DNA of 64,000 bases from Takashimella koratensis (lineage: Eukaryota > Basidiomycota > Tremellomycetes > Trichosporonales > Tetragoniomycetaceae). The stretch is from the NCBI GenBank assembly GCA_003116875.1, contig BCKT01000014.1, positions 256,149 through 320,148 of the forward strand, in the 5' to 3' direction. The stretch's first letter is position 1. Each line of letters opens with the position of its first letter. Positions 47,780 to 60,300 of this stretch are shown here, in pieces. The translations under genes and the position numbers were made by a program. The notes under the pieces are model-generated. The model was given only the letters and a program-made list of their open reading frames with translations. It was not told the origin of the DNA and did no database searches.

Positions 47780-48399
47780 GGCGGAGTTGAGAGAATGCGA
47801 CGGACGGCACGGCAAGACAGTGGGTGACGAGCGAGAGAGAAGACCACGGATTATTATCGATTACTGGTAACCCTCAACATCCAGTCATTCACGCGCCCAC
47901 TGAAACAGTCACCAGCGATCAAGCCATGCCCATATTACTTTTTCCATTCTCACTTTCATATCATCTGTATCATTGTGTTATAGAGCTCTGTATTCGAAAA
48001 GACAGTTTTCTCTTTCGATCGCGTTCATACTTTTCCCCCATACCACATCTGTCTCACTCGTGTGTCGACTTGAGTACCCTCAGGTCCGTTCTCGTTCTAG
48101 TGAAGCTGCCTAGGCTATTGGTCTGACCTTTTCACACACACTCTCTGTATATATACTTGCCTGATGCCATATCTCTGTAGATACAGTCTCACTCACATGC
48201 CATGTAACGTATGATAAGTGGTTCGATGTTCTCACATGATCGAGAATAGGGAAACCATGCATGTGTGTGAGTATAGAGTGACAAGGAACAGGAGAGGACC
48301 TAAATACCTAGAGGGAGAAACGAGCAGACTACCAGAGCGAAAGTGCGAGAGAGACAAAACACTGGATTAGGTAGGAAATCAAAAGAAAAAGAGAAGCAC

Positions 48400-48432
<33 letters not shown>
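48400..48432 (+). repeat. (GA)n microsatellite
   Basis: An almost pure GA dinucleotide run with one interruption, in the 3' flank of the leftward gene. Confidence 0.85.
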
Positions 48433-48742
48433 TGATACGATCTTGGAGAGAAACAAGAGACAGGAAAGGCCCAAATTGGAGAGTACTGCAAAGAGAGAGA
48501 GAGAAGGGGAGAGAGTGTGGAGAGAGAATTGAAAGAATGGAGAAAGAGGGAAGATGGGCGAAAAGGCGGAGGCGCGGGGTCGGGTAGGTCGGGAGGGAAT
48601 CGGGTGGGGTTGGAGTGCCGAGTGGGTTGGAGCGGTGGTAGAGGAGGTTGGTGTAAAGAGAAGAGAAGAAGAGTGAAAGTTTGAGGGATATCGTCCAAAA
48701 AAGAAAATATACCGAAGCAGCGAAGAGTTGAAGAAGTGACGA

Positions 48743-48790
48743 GAGGTCGAGAGGTCGAGAGGTCGAGAGGTCGAGAGGTCGAGAGGTCGT
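48743..48790 (+). repeat. Tandem octamer GAGGTCGA x 6
   Basis: Six perfect head-to-tail copies (the last base differs) ending 25 bp from the stop codon of the 1386-residue protein gene, so probably within its 3' untranslated region. Confidence 0.9.
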
Positions 48791-48815
48791 AAAGCACAAA
48801 GAGAAGACGAGAAGA

Positions 48816-51800
48816 TTATCGTCTTTCCACAGGTGGACCCATGATCCCCGCGACCATATCCCTATTCCATTTTCCCGGATCATTCGATACTTTCTTATCC
48901 TTGTCCTTGTCCTTGTCCCTCTCCTTTTCCTTTTCCTTCTCCTTCTTCTCCTTCTTGCCTTTTTCCCCATCCCTCTTCTTCTCCCCATCCTTCTCTTTAT
49001 CCACCTCGACATCTCCACCTCCGTTGATTGGTTCGTATCGGTCATATTTATCGTATCGGTCGTACTTGTCATTCTCCTTTTCCTTTTCCTTTTCCTTATC
49101 TTTCGCACCACCAGTCGTACCGTCCTTGAGCGCGCGTGCAATCCTCGATTTAGTAGCGAGCGTCATACTTCTTCCAAACAACTTGGTCTTCCCCTCCTTC
49201 CCTTCTTTACCCTCTTTTCCCTCTTTGTCCTTCTTCTCCCCATCCGCCTTGGGGTCCCGGACTTTGCCCAGATCGTCCCCGTTCCCCGTGGGCGTAAGAG
49301 GCTGCCCATTGAACCCAAGCCCGCCGTCACGAGCAAACGTCGCGCTAGGGGGAGGTGATGGTGTCTGTGTCCAGCCAGGGAACTTTGGTCGATCGAAAGT
49401 GAGAGGGACAGGTGGTGGTCGATCCCTCAGTCCTCCACCGACACCTCCACTAGCACCAGCACCGCCTACCACGCCTCCACTAGCCGTGAGCGCGACAGTG
49501 GCTGATGGCGAACCCATAGGCGACGCAAGGGCCGACGATACCCTCGTCGGAGTCGAAGCAAGCATCGGCATTCCACTGCCATTCCCACCACCGATACCGC
49601 CAGCTGAGGCGGGCCCAAACTGCCGACCTGGTGACGATGTGGTCTGCTGCATCCATGTGGAGCCAGGAGAGTCGAGGGTCATACTCCGCCTCGTCGCGGC
49701 TGGGACAGAGGACGATCGGGCTCCGTTCGCTGCAAAGTCGGCAGCAACCACTGCGGCGAGGGGGTTCACGGTTCCGCTGCCCATTGATCGAGTTCCCGAT
49801 CCAGGGGTCTGTACTGCCTGTACCGTCGAGATTGCCTGCGAAGGCCCGGTTCCCGGAGCCGATCCGACGCCGACGTTGCCGCTTGGACTCGCCGGTGCCG
49901 GTACCGGTTGGGCAACGAAGGGTGTCCCCATTTGCTCTGGGTACGCCGTGGTGGGCGTGGAGAACGACCCCGAACGCGAATCGGTAGGGGGACGCGTAGA
50001 CGACCTCGCAGGTCGAGGGGGAGGAGGGGTGCTTCCTGACACTCCGCGGGGACTGTATCCGCCAGAGCCCCGGCGGGTAGGCGAATACTGCTCGTCCATG
50101 TTCATCGCTGCAAACCCAACAAGTGAGTGGGGCGGTGTCCCTGCGATCTGAGCGACAGCTGGCTCGGCACCCTCGGGGAGTGGGAGGTCGCTCGCTACGC
50201 TCCCGATGGGGCTGTTGATGCTTGAGGTTGAGCGGCGGGTTTGGTGTCCCGGCTTGAAAGAGTCGACCACATCGTCGTCGTCCAGGACCACGTGCTGTTG
50301 CCATGGGGCCATGGGTCGGTCCGGGTCAGGCTGGACAGCAGAGACCACGTCCCACCAACCTCCAGAGCCGTAGCCGCTGCCGCCTCCGTGGCCCATGGCG
50401 CTGCTTGTCCCGCCGAGCGAGTTGGCGCTCGACAGCTGGCCCTCCGACGTCGAGTGCGGCATGAGGTCGAGAGGCGGGAGGCGCCGAGTCGGCGGGAGCT
50501 GCGGCGCGGTCTCGTCGATTCGTAGTGACCCAGAGTTGGTAGTGTTGCCCGTTGATAAGGACGCGGAAGGCGGGGGTGCGAACGAGGTAGGGAACGGCAC
50601 GCCATTGCCGTTTCGCTCTGGGGAAGGGAGAGCCGCGCCACCGGTCTGTGGTGGGGGGACGGTCGGCGCCAAGACGGAGACGGTGGGGGCGGAGGAGTGA
50701 GGTCCAGCGCTGATGGGCGACTCGGCCACCCGATCTGACGATGATGCTTGTGGCAATGGGCGGCGGAAGGGTGGCGGGGACGAATCGGGCGAAGAGACGA
50801 GTGTGACATCTTCGTCATCGTCATCGTACCGGTTGTTCCTGCGATATGGCAGTCGATCACCACCATCATCATCGTCGTCGTCCTCTTCGTCATACGTCCC
50901 CTTGCGCATAGGCATCGACACGGACCTCGTGTGTTGCAGCTTGACAACCGAGGACGGGGTACCCAGACCTCCGGGGGAGACGCTATTGCCAGAGGTCGAG
51001 GAGTGGATAGACGCGGTGGGAGGGAGTCGAGATGCGAGCTGCATCGCAGACGCAGGGACGGCCGTCGACTTCGCTCGGCGGTGAGAAGGCTGTTGTCGCA
51101 GGATCGGGACGGGTGGGGTCGAGGTCGTAAAGTCATTGGTCACAGGTCGAGGTCGGATGATGTTGGTTCTGGCAAGGTCGAACACAGACGCGTATGACCC
51201 GTCTGGGAACTACGGAGATTGTCAGCATGACCATTTCAGGCAGCGCCTCCTGTCTCGCAGACACGATCCAATATGACTTACCCGCTTCTCCACCTGCTCC
51301 AACAAATCCAGGAGCCACTCCTTCAGCTCCTCTTTGCTCCCTCCGGCCGCCTCGACCTTTTCCCTCTCGCTCTCGACGAGCTCCTCGAGCGCGTCGAGCG
51401 CCGCGGCATCGTCCAGCCTCGGGTTGACGTAAAGCGCCGCCGTGGTGCTACTAACCGTCGCCTCGCGGAAGGGTACCGAGTCTGGATCGGGTGGTGCGGG
51501 TAGGATGTCGAGGTACGGTTCTGTCACTGCGTTGGGTAATGGTGAAGCCGGGAGGGCGAAGGTGCGGCGGAGTAGTAAGAAAGTGGGTAGTAGGTTTGGA
51601 GCGTTTGGTGATGGTTGAGTCTTTGATGACAAACACAGAGCAGCTTCAATCTCGCCGAGGTCTTTGCCAACTTGGTCGTACCCTGATTTCCCCCATTTGT
51701 TCTTGAGCATGTACTCGCGCTTCTCCCTGGTGATATACTCGGAGATAAGCTCGTGAGCGTACGCGCCAACGGGATTGGGACCCGGTTGAGGTGATGTTGT

Positions 51801-53325
51801 GTTTTGTGGGGAGTAGGCAAAGTAGTTTGGAGAGCCGAGCGGAGGGTGTCCACCGCTAGAGCCGCCGACGTGTGGGAGTGGGCCCATAGGCGAGATGGGG
51901 GACCCGCTATTCGGTGGACCAGGGCTCCCCGCAGACCGCTTGGAGAGGAAACCAGCTCGGTCCACGGTCGACGGGCTGTAGCCGTGGCCGTATCCGTGGC
52001 TATGCGCTCCAGGGCTAAGCGGGGACTGCATGAACGACGCGGCAGCTAGCGGACCACCGATCTCGACGTCTTTGATGAATGTCGAGAGGAGCTTGATGCA
52101 TGCCGATTTGCCAGGAGCGGGTAACGCGACAGGGTAGGTGGGGCGGGAGGAGAGGTGGGTGCGGGCTTTGGCGGACCGGAACGCAGGCCGAAGCGCAGGA
52201 CGTTGAGGAAGGGTCTGTTTCGTTTGCAGAGGGCGAAGTGCGATTGTTAGCATGTCACATAAGGTATGCTCAAGAGACGACGAAGGCGAAGTTCAGCACT
52301 CACCATGTTCTCCACATATTCGAGCTCCTTGCCGACACCAAATCGACCTTCCCCAGCTAGCCGTCGTCGAATGTGCTGAACCAGCATACGCTCAGCATCT
52401 TCCAGCGCCAGCCCACCGAGCAACTCCTGCGCCAGCTCGATCAACGTGAAGTAAGACAGCGACATGCGGATGGAAAGCACGAGCATCAAACCTATCCGCC
52501 TCGGCTCGTCGAGTTCGGCGAGATCAGTTCCGCTCATTCTCCCTCCGCGCCCGATGGGTCCGGCGCCCATCCCGTCTCCACCCATTCCTGTGGAGCTACC
52601 AGGCCCGAATCCCATCCCGGATGTCGCTGCCGCGCTCCGTGGACTCGTGGGGCTAACTCCCTTCAGGCCATCCTCGATCTCCCCTAGCCGCCGCGCGATA
52701 TCTTCGAACCCGTCGCGCCCGAGCGTGCCCTTCCCCCCGCGCCCGGGCTTCTTCTCGCGCAGCTTGCCCTCTCGCGCGAGGACGAACTCGAGGATGACCT
52801 CGCGAGAGTGCTCGAGCGGCGGGGTCGGGTGAGAGAGCAGGTGGTGTAAGACCGTCGCCGAGGACGCAGATCGCGCGAGTGGGAAAGGACCAGTAGGTGG
52901 GGTCAGGTCGGAGGGAGGAGGGACGTTGGCGACGTAGCGCGCGGCATAGACGGCGGGTATCAAATGACGTGCAGCCTGTGGGAAGTGTAAGGCGGGGGGC
53001 AGAGGGAAGAGGGCGAAGGGTACGAGGAACGCGTGCGTAGAGGGGGGCGGATAGGGAGGCGAGGGGATAGCAAGGATGTGCAAGAGATTAGGTATAGGGG
53101 GGATGCGTGAGTCAGCGTGGGAAAAGGGATGACGATGAGCTGCAGAAGGATTGCTTCACTCACCCTGTCTTCGAGCTCGACGAGGCCGACAGAGACGTCA
53201 AAGAGCGTGTCGCCCTTGGACCGTCGGTGAAGGATGTATTCCTCGATAGCGTCGGTAGCGTGGGCGAGTGTGGTCTGGCCCGCCGACAAGAGCGCGACCA
53301 GGTCCTTGGGGACCGACGGCGCCAT
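48816..53325 (-). CDS. Uncharacterised large fungal protein with threefold internal repeat
   Basis: A 1386-residue protein that I do not recognise. Exons in transcript order: 53,325-53,164, 52,975-52,304, 52,214-51,282, 51,209-48,816; all junctions are phase 0. The N-terminal 600 residues contain three copies of a helical motif: EEYILHRRSKGDTLFDVSVG-LVELE near residues 28-54, LEFVLAREGKLREKK...GFEDIARRLGEIE near 108-160, and SEYITREKREYMLKNKWGKS-GYDQVGKDLGEIE near 430-472. Each is followed by a Leu/Ala-rich segment. The C-terminal 800 residues are disordered, rich in Ser, Pro and Gly, ending in a highly charged Lys/Glu/Asp repeat region (KEKEKEKENDKYDRYDKYDR) and GIMGPPVERR. No enzyme motif, membrane segment or signal peptide is seen. 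A scaffold or adaptor role is only a guess. Confidence 0.82.
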
Positions 53326-54739
53326 GGCCGGTTATGTTACGCGGTGTTTGTAAAGTGGGAGTCAAGTGATGGACCAGGGTGTGTTTGATGCCCACGGAGA
53401 GTGAGGCAGGTCGCGCAGCGCTCGGTCAGACTCGCTCTTCGACACGCACACCACGCCTGCCGAGCGTGGATGAGGCAAGGGATGGGCGATGGGCGAGGTG
53501 GAGGATGGGGAAATGGTGAAAAAAAAGGTGGAGAATATGGAGAGAAGGCGAAAAAAAGGCAGGAAGAGGCAGAGTCGGTCAGTCGGAGTTTGTGATGAAA
53601 AGGTCGCCGGTCGCACAGCACTGGGCGTACTCGGTTGAGTAGGGTGTGGGGGAGCGGGTGGAAATTTGGATGGGGAAGGGATGGATGGGTTGGTTGGGGT
53701 AGGGTGAAAAGGTCGGTGAGAATCGGCTGTCGGAAGCGACGGATGGCCGGAAGCTGTGCTGTGCGGTCGGGTCGGTCACGGTCTGGGCTGGGTCTGGGTT
53801 TGGGTCTGGGGGAAAGACGCGGGATGGAACGCGGCGACCTGGGTGACGGACAATGGGTGGTGATACAACAGGCTAGTGGAGGGGGATGGGGTGAAGAGGA
53901 GAGGAGAGAGAGGAGAGATGGGATGATGATGAAGAGTGGAGAGAGTCGAGATGAGGATGAGACGAGGGAGATCTCGAGTAGGCTTGCAAGGGTCCAAAAG
54001 GGTAAAAAAAAAACCCAAGGAAAACCAGTTGAAATTAAATTAGACATCAAGGCGATGAGACGAGAAGAGATGGTCGTAACAGAGAAGGAGGCAGCAACGT
54101 AGGCTCTGCTTGCCCTGTCCCAATCCTCTCTCATGCCTTGCAAGGTAACGCTACATCTCATGTTCCCCACGCCCTTGGTCGTTCTCTACTGCCCGTGTAC
54201 GTTTGTCCCCACTCATGACCTCCCAGAAGCACGCTTTACCACGCCCTGGTAAGTCTATTTCCGCCTACGGTCCCCCGCCAAGGAATAGACCGAGTGGCGT
54301 TCATCGACCCATACCTCTCAGTCTGTGCTCTCCCCTTCTTCCCCTTCTCCAGGCTCGGCGACATTCCGGGCCAGTATTCTCCGCAAGTGGAACAAGTCAT
54401 TACTGTATGCATGTGTCCAATATCCAACAGTAGGAATTGGGTATGGGCAAAGGTAAAGGGGCAATGTATCCATGCCCTTCATGCCAGGATACTGGTCTGC
54501 CAAGTCAGGGAGGGGATCTGCGAGTACGTACTGATACTGCGGAGTGCAACTAAGTGCCTTGGGTCGCAGCTAGCGCCGGTGTCCTCTGTGGCAAGTGGCA
54601 GTGACAGCAAAGCGCACGACCCGTCTCCAAGCAACGTTGACTGATTCATTCCACCGTATCAACATCAACACAACCATCTTTATCACTCATACCTCCCTCC
54701 TCCCATCTCCTTCTGTTCTCTTTCTCAGACACGAACACC
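53326..54739. other. Divergent promoter region of two uncharacterised genes
   Basis: The left 750 bp are purine-rich and the right part C/T-rich. It contains a G-quadruplex-type motif at 53,785-53,812. Small open frames here are not conserved-looking. No gene recognised. Confidence 0.55.
53785..53812 (+). other. Potential G-quadruplex motif
   Basis: Five runs of three or more G separated by two or three bases (loops CT, TCT, TTT, TCT), on the plus strand in a divergent promoter. It meets the G3N1-7 rule for intramolecular quadruplexes. Confidence 0.7.
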
Positions 54740-57070
54740 ATGCCCACCCGTCAACCCGCCGCCGTTCCCGTCCCTGTCCCCGTCCCCGTCCCCATGGCCC
54801 CACCCTCCACCTCCACTTCCTCTCGACTCCCTCGACCCCGCTCCACCGTCGCTCTACGCACCATCTCTTCCTCTTCCTCATCCTCCCTCTCCCGAGCTAC
54901 TGCTCAAACAGCATCCGGTCACTCCACCCAAACCACAACATCATCCACTCGACCGGCTGCTGTTTCTTCTCACCCGCATAATCGACTCAGGACACAGGTA
55001 TCGAAGACGCACTTGACTGCCATCTCACGTAAACCAAGCGCCTCCAACATCACCGCAGTCTCCAAGCTTAACGCCAACGCCAACCCCAAACCCAACTCCA
55101 GCATCAGCACGAATGGCAAGACCAACGCATCCACAACAGAATCTGTCTCCCGTGCCCAGCGTCCACCTCATCATGTCTCCGCAACTACCCGACCCGTCTC
55201 CCCCTCCTCTCCCAGCCCTTCACAGCGTCGGAAAAGTGCATCCAAACCATCACCTCCCGCTCCTCCTCTCCGTTCCCACCACAAACCCTCCAAACCATCT
55301 CCCAGACCATCTCCTCCCTCAAAACCACCCGTGACGCGTCCTTCCCCCTCAGTATCGACAAGACCCCTTGCATCCCGTCCCTCTCCACCCCGTGCCAACA
55401 CCACGACAGTCACCTCTACAACAACCACAACTACCACAGCTACTGCCCCCCTTGCCGATCCTACCTCTGCACTCACATCCAAAACCGCACTCACTCGGGT
55501 ACGATCTCTCCTCATCCCTCGACCAAAAACAACCAACCCATCTCGCCCACTGAACCCCAAACGCACCGTCTCCGGGTCCTCTGCCTCGACCACCTCCCGC
55601 TCCGGACTCGGACCCGGACCCGTACGTCCAGCTGTTTTACCTAGCATCCGAGCCACGCGTGGGAACAGCGATAATGGAGCCAGACAGAACGACGGGATCG
55701 AATCGAGCCTCGACTGTGGGACAGGACAAGGGGCTGGTCCTGTTGATCCTGTCGTTCAACTGCACGGACTACACGAACCGGACCGTTCGCACTCGCTTTC
55801 GTCACCCACCACCCACGTCACCATCTTTCCTCCCTTCCCTCCTTCCATTTCTTCACCTTCGTCCCCTCGGTCTCCCGCCACTGCCTCAGGCCCACACCTC
55901 TACACTTCCCATCTCCCATCTTCCCCCCCCTCTCTGACCGCGACCGGGTCTCACATCCCACTCTTCACCCCTTCCTCACCTTCTCCTTCCGACCTCAGCC
56001 TCAGTCCCAGCCCCAGCCCAAGTCCCAGTTCCAGTCCCAGTCATTCACCTGCCCGGTCGAGGTCAGGTAAAGTCCGGGCCCCGGTCGATCTGGGGCAGTC
56101 GTTTCAGCTCCGTCCGCCGCCTCGGCCCGCGCCGTCCTTACCTACGGGTCGAGACGACTCCACCCCGACGCCTCTATCCCACTCACTTTCGAGTGTAAAT
56201 CGAGGAGATCGCCACGACCCCAAGTCGCAGCCTGAGAGCGAGGTACACAGCCAAGCCGAAGCCAACTCGCGACAACCTTTACCGTTCCAGCTCGGATCAC
56301 CGCGCCGAACTTACCATGGTGTAGACGACCTCCGTATCCCACGAACAGAGCCGACCTACTTCTCCACCCCATCCAAGCTCACACTCGGACCAGCAGATAC
56401 ACCTTGGCTCCCACGCATCCAGGCGACTACCGTCCGGACCGACCGCGAGAGCCTTGAGATGATCAAAGATGTGGAATTGAGTCTTGAGACGGTTTCGCTG
56501 GGTTCGGATACCCCCGCGCCCTCTGATATTGGGGAAGGAGAAGATAGAACGAGTCGAGTAGGTCGAACGAGCGGAGGGAGTCCTGTGGATCACAGATTTC
56601 GTCCTGTTAAGAGCCGTATTGGCGATCTCAGCGACACCGAGGGAGACCTCGACCTTGATCCGTCGAATAACCTTCTTACTGCACACACCGATTCCAAGAC
56701 CTCCACCGACCTCGCTCTCCTCCGTTCCCAAATAACACACTTGAGAGCCCACTCTCGCGCTCTCGAGACTCGGCTCGCCTCGTCCCTTGTCGAAACGGAT
56801 ACGCTCCGTTCTTTGTTCGACGTCACTGAACGCGCGCGAGTCAGGGGCGAAGGCGAGGTCTTGGATTTGCAGAGGGAGTTGAGGGAGACGGTGGAGATGC
56901 AGGAGGAGATGAAAAGGGAGATGAAGAGGGAATGGCAGAGAGAGTTGACAAAGGAGAGAGAGAGGTCGGTTTGGGAAGAACTAGTTAGAGCTTGTGAGGA
57001 AGCGTTGAAAAGTGAAGAATCAGAGAGGAGGGAAAGGGAGTTGGTCAGGCGGTTTTATGCTCTGGGATGA
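54740..57070 (+). CDS. Ser/Pro-rich protein with C-terminal coiled coil
   Basis: A 776-residue protein in a single exon, unusual for this intron-rich locus; family not recognised. The N-terminal 600 residues are low-complexity and basic, rich in Ser, Pro, Thr and Arg, with Val-Pro and Ser-Pro dipeptide repeats. A short more ordered patch (YHGVDDLRIPRTEPTYFSTP) occurs near residue 530. From about residue 655 to the end it is a strong coiled coil (LALLRSQITHLRAHSRALET, then EVLDLQRELRETVEMQEEMK, ending ERRERELVRRFYALG). The mix of a basic disordered region and a terminal coiled coil is compatible with a cytoskeleton-associated or polarity protein, but no motif proves it. Confidence 0.72.
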   Translation: MPTRQPAAVPVPVPVPVPMAPPSTSTSSRLPRPRSTVALRTISSSSSSSLSRATAQTASGHSTQTTTSSTRPAAVSSHPHNRLRTQVSKTHLTAISRKPSASNITAVSKLNANANPKPNSSISTNGKTNASTTESVSRAQRPPHHVSATTRPVSPSSPSPSQRRKSASKPSPPAPPLRSHHKPSKPSPRPSPPSKPPVTRPSPSVSTRPLASRPSPPRANTTTVTSTTTTTTTATAPLADPTSALTSKTALTRVRSLLIPRPKTTNPSRPLNPKRTVSGSSASTTSRSGLGPGPVRPAVLPSIRATRGNSDNGARQNDGIESSLDCGTGQGAGPVDPVVQLHGLHEPDRSHSLSSPTTHVTIFPPFPPSISSPSSPRSPATASGPHLYTSHLPSSPPSLTATGSHIPLFTPSSPSPSDLSLSPSPSPSPSSSPSHSPARSRSGKVRAPVDLGQSFQLRPPPRPAPSLPTGRDDSTPTPLSHSLSSVNRGDRHDPKSQPESEVHSQAEANSRQPLPFQLGSPRRTYHGVDDLRIPRTEPTYFSTPSKLTLGPADTPWLPRIQATTVRTDRESLEMIKDVELSLETVSLGSDTPAPSDIGEGEDRTSRVGRTSGGSPVDHRFRPVKSRIGDLSDTEGDLDLDPSNNLLTAHTDSKTSTDLALLRSQITHLRAHSRALETRLASSLVETDTLRSLFDVTERARVRGEGEVLDLQRELRETVEMQEEMKREMKREWQRELTKERERSVWEELVRACEEALKSEESERRERELVRRFYALG

Positions 57071-57358
57071 ACATGAGCTTGAGCTTGACCTTGCGCCAAA
57101 ATGGAGATTGCCATTGGGATTGGGTTTGGACTTGAGGACTTTGCATGTGATTGTGAGATGGACGAGAGGATTATACAACGTGGACAGTGTGGACTTTAAA
57201 CAAGTGATCAACGGCCAACTATGGATGATCAACACGACAGTATACCAGAAAGGTTTTTAGAGACAAGAGACTTTTCGAGAAACGAGCAGTGGAGGAGAAA
57301 ACTCTATCCGATTACTCATTAAGCTGCCACTTTAGCCTCGGCTAGCGCCTTTGGTCCA

Positions 57359-60300
57359 TCACGAGCTCAACAATGCCTGAACGACATGGTTGACCCTCAA
57401 GTGCCGCAAGTCGGTATACGTTTGACCGCAGCCCACGAACAAGATTGGTTGACCCGTCACATAAGTCATTGATAGTGCTGCGCCAACTTTATCGTCCTGT
57501 TTGATCCCAAAAAGGTATTGGTAGGGATTATCAGCTTGACACACAAAGTAAAAAAAAAAATTACCAAAAAAAAAAAAAAAAAACAGAACAAAGCAAAGAC
57601 GAGGGCAAACTCACAATAGTATCAAACTTGGTCAATACGATCCCATCGATTCCGCGTCGACGAGTCGCTCCTCCTACTCCTGCGCCTGAAAAGTCCTTGA
57701 GCGCACGATCGAATTTAGATAGTTGGTCAACTGCTTCATTGCCCACCAACGCTTCGCCAACGAATACGATCTTGTCAGGGTTATTGACGGTCACGAGCTG
57801 GGTGAGAGAGGATTAGCATGAGAAGCGAAAAGGGAGGGCCTCGTTGCGGCAGGAAGCAGTAGTCGGAGGAGGAGAATGGAGATAAAGACGTGTTCAGACT
57901 GATGGCTGATGGTTTGACGTCGATGTCGATCAAGGAAGAGGGTTGACTCACTTTGGCAAGAGCACGCATTAGCGGTTCGTTATCCTGCATTCGCCCAGCG
58001 GTATCGATAAGCACGACGTCGAATCTGTTCTCCTTGGCTATGTATGGGTGATTAAGAGAGACGAAGAAATGACGCCATTGATGTTAGCGTTTGCAAACAC
58101 TTTACCCTTCCCATCCCATACTCAATCAAACTCGAACTCGGGACTCACCATACGCGATCGCATCTTTTGCGATCCCAGCTGCGTCCTTCCCATACCCTCT
58201 TTCAAACAACTCTACCATTCTCTTCCCAACTTTTCCTTTCCCATCCTCGCCCCCTTCCCAATCCGCGACTCCCACACCCACACCCAATTCATCGCCGAGT
58301 GCGCCCAAGTTCCTCACATGCACACGCAATTGCTCCACCGCCCCGCTCCTAAAGGTATCACAAGCGGCGATAAGGACTCTCAGTTTATTCTGTAACAACC
58401 AGAAACAGACTTTGGATAGGTTGGTCGATTTCCCCACCCCGTTGACACCGACAAAAGTGATCGCGTAGGGATCGTGCAAGTCCGCTGATACACCTGAGGG
58501 AGAAGCCGACGAAGGGGTGGATCGTTTACGTTGGATATCGAGCAAGAGGTCGGTGGATGTCTTCGGGGTGAGGATTCGAGTCATAGCTGATGACAAAGCC
58601 GTCTGGACTTCGGACCGAACGCTAGAAAGCCCACCGAGTCGTTTACCTACGAGAGCAGCAGCGACGCCATCGCATAGTTTCTCGGCAATCTCCTTGGCCA
58701 CATTCTTCGACATTAGGTGTTTCTCCATCTCCACGAGGACGGGGGCGAGATCTTCTTTCGTGAGCGTCTTTGAACCTGTAAGACGAGAGAACATGCTCGT
58801 CCATCCTGACCCTGCCGAGTCACCAGCGACTACCTTGTCTTCGTCTTCATCCTCGAGGGTCATCCTCCCTGTCCGGCGTGCAAGGATCTCCTCCTCCGTC
58901 GGCAAGTCATCCTCCCCTCTCGACCCTGGCCCAGTTCCTGCCGCCCCGCCTCGCCCAAAGTCCCAATCGGCAACCTCGTACGCCCCGCCGGCGGTACGCG
59001 ACCCCATCGCTTCAGCAGAAACCAGCGCGTCCACATCGACCTTTACACCTGTGTCCGAATCCGCACCGCTCTCACCGCCCGTGGGTGAAGTCGGCGCAGG
59101 AGCGGAATAATCGAGCGCAGCCATGTCGTCAGAGTTGATAGGTGAGTCGCCCCATTTCCGCATGAGTTTGGACTGCGCACTCGACGCGGGCTTGCGGGAC
59201 GGGGACGGCGATGGCGAGGGGGAGAAACTGCAGAGTTGGTCAGTACGAGTGTAGGGCCTCAGGAGAAAGATGAGCTGTTCCTGGCACGAGAGCATGGCGA
59301 CGGCGATCAATGATAAAGATTACACGCACCCGTCTCTCCCGCGGCCTTTGCCCTTTTTCATTCGTCCCTTGAGCGCCTGAACATTCTTTGCAATCTCCTC
59401 AGCGGAAAGAGCTGATCCAGCGTCATCGGACAACCCGGGACCTAGGTGACATCAGCACATGCTCAATGCCTGCCGATTGTAGACAGAAGTGATCTCACTT
59501 GAAGCTCCTGAGGCAGCGGCGATCTGGGCCTGTCTCGCCAAGTTGACTGGGACTTTTCCACCCTTCTTGCTCTGTAAGCGAGTTTCAAATGTCAGCGCTA
59601 GTCTCGCCACGACACGTCTTTTCTACACCCTTTTACGTTCTTCACAATCTAGACCTTGACTTACCCCGTTATCCTCGCAATTCTTCAAACACCGCTCAAA
59701 GATCTTCTCCCACCTCTCTTCTACGATCTTGCCCCTCAATATCTCGAGCGCGGAGGGGACCGAGACGGACCTGGCTGCGCCGTGGAGCGAGTCGACGAGG
59801 GAGTCGAGGTACGGCTGGAAGAGGGAGAGAAAGAGTTGTTTCGCTCGTTGAAGGAGGGTCGGGATGTATGTGAGTGGAAGCAAGGCCGGGAAGACGACCT
59901 ATAGCGAGGTTAGTGAGGATGCAGATTAGAGGCAAGTCTGATTGAAGGGAGGGGACAAGAAAGACCAGTTGCGAATGATTGGTTGGTATATGTCAAAACT
60001 ATCCTTAGCCCGACCGACTTACAACAAAGACCAAACCTAGCCCATTCTCCAAAGTCCACCGAACACTATACCCATCCTTCTCGTACCCTGCCTCATCACC
60101 CATCGCTAGCCCCTTGCCTTCGACCAGGACGTCCCTGACCAGCGCATTGACGGGGGACGCCGAGGTCGCTGCGAGGGCGGTGAATGTGGGTGTGAAGGAG
60201 CGAGACCAGAGGATGAGGCCGCCTAGGGAGGTCAGCAGAGTAGCGGAGCCACCAGATGGCCAAGCTGCGAGGGAAAGAGAAGGCGCAGGAAGATAGAATA

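Larger units (their letters stand above)
47780..48815. other. Spacer between convergent PIF1 and the 1386-residue protein gene
   Basis: It contains both 3' flanks. The right half is purine-rich with a GA dinucleotide run (48,400-48,432) and a tandem octamer (48,743-48,790). No gene recognised. Confidence 0.6.

Noticed and set aside
48841..50151. 436-codon open frame antisense to the 1386-residue protein
   Set aside because: Low-complexity mirror of the disordered C-terminal region (Ser/Phe-rich reverse of Lys/Glu repeats).
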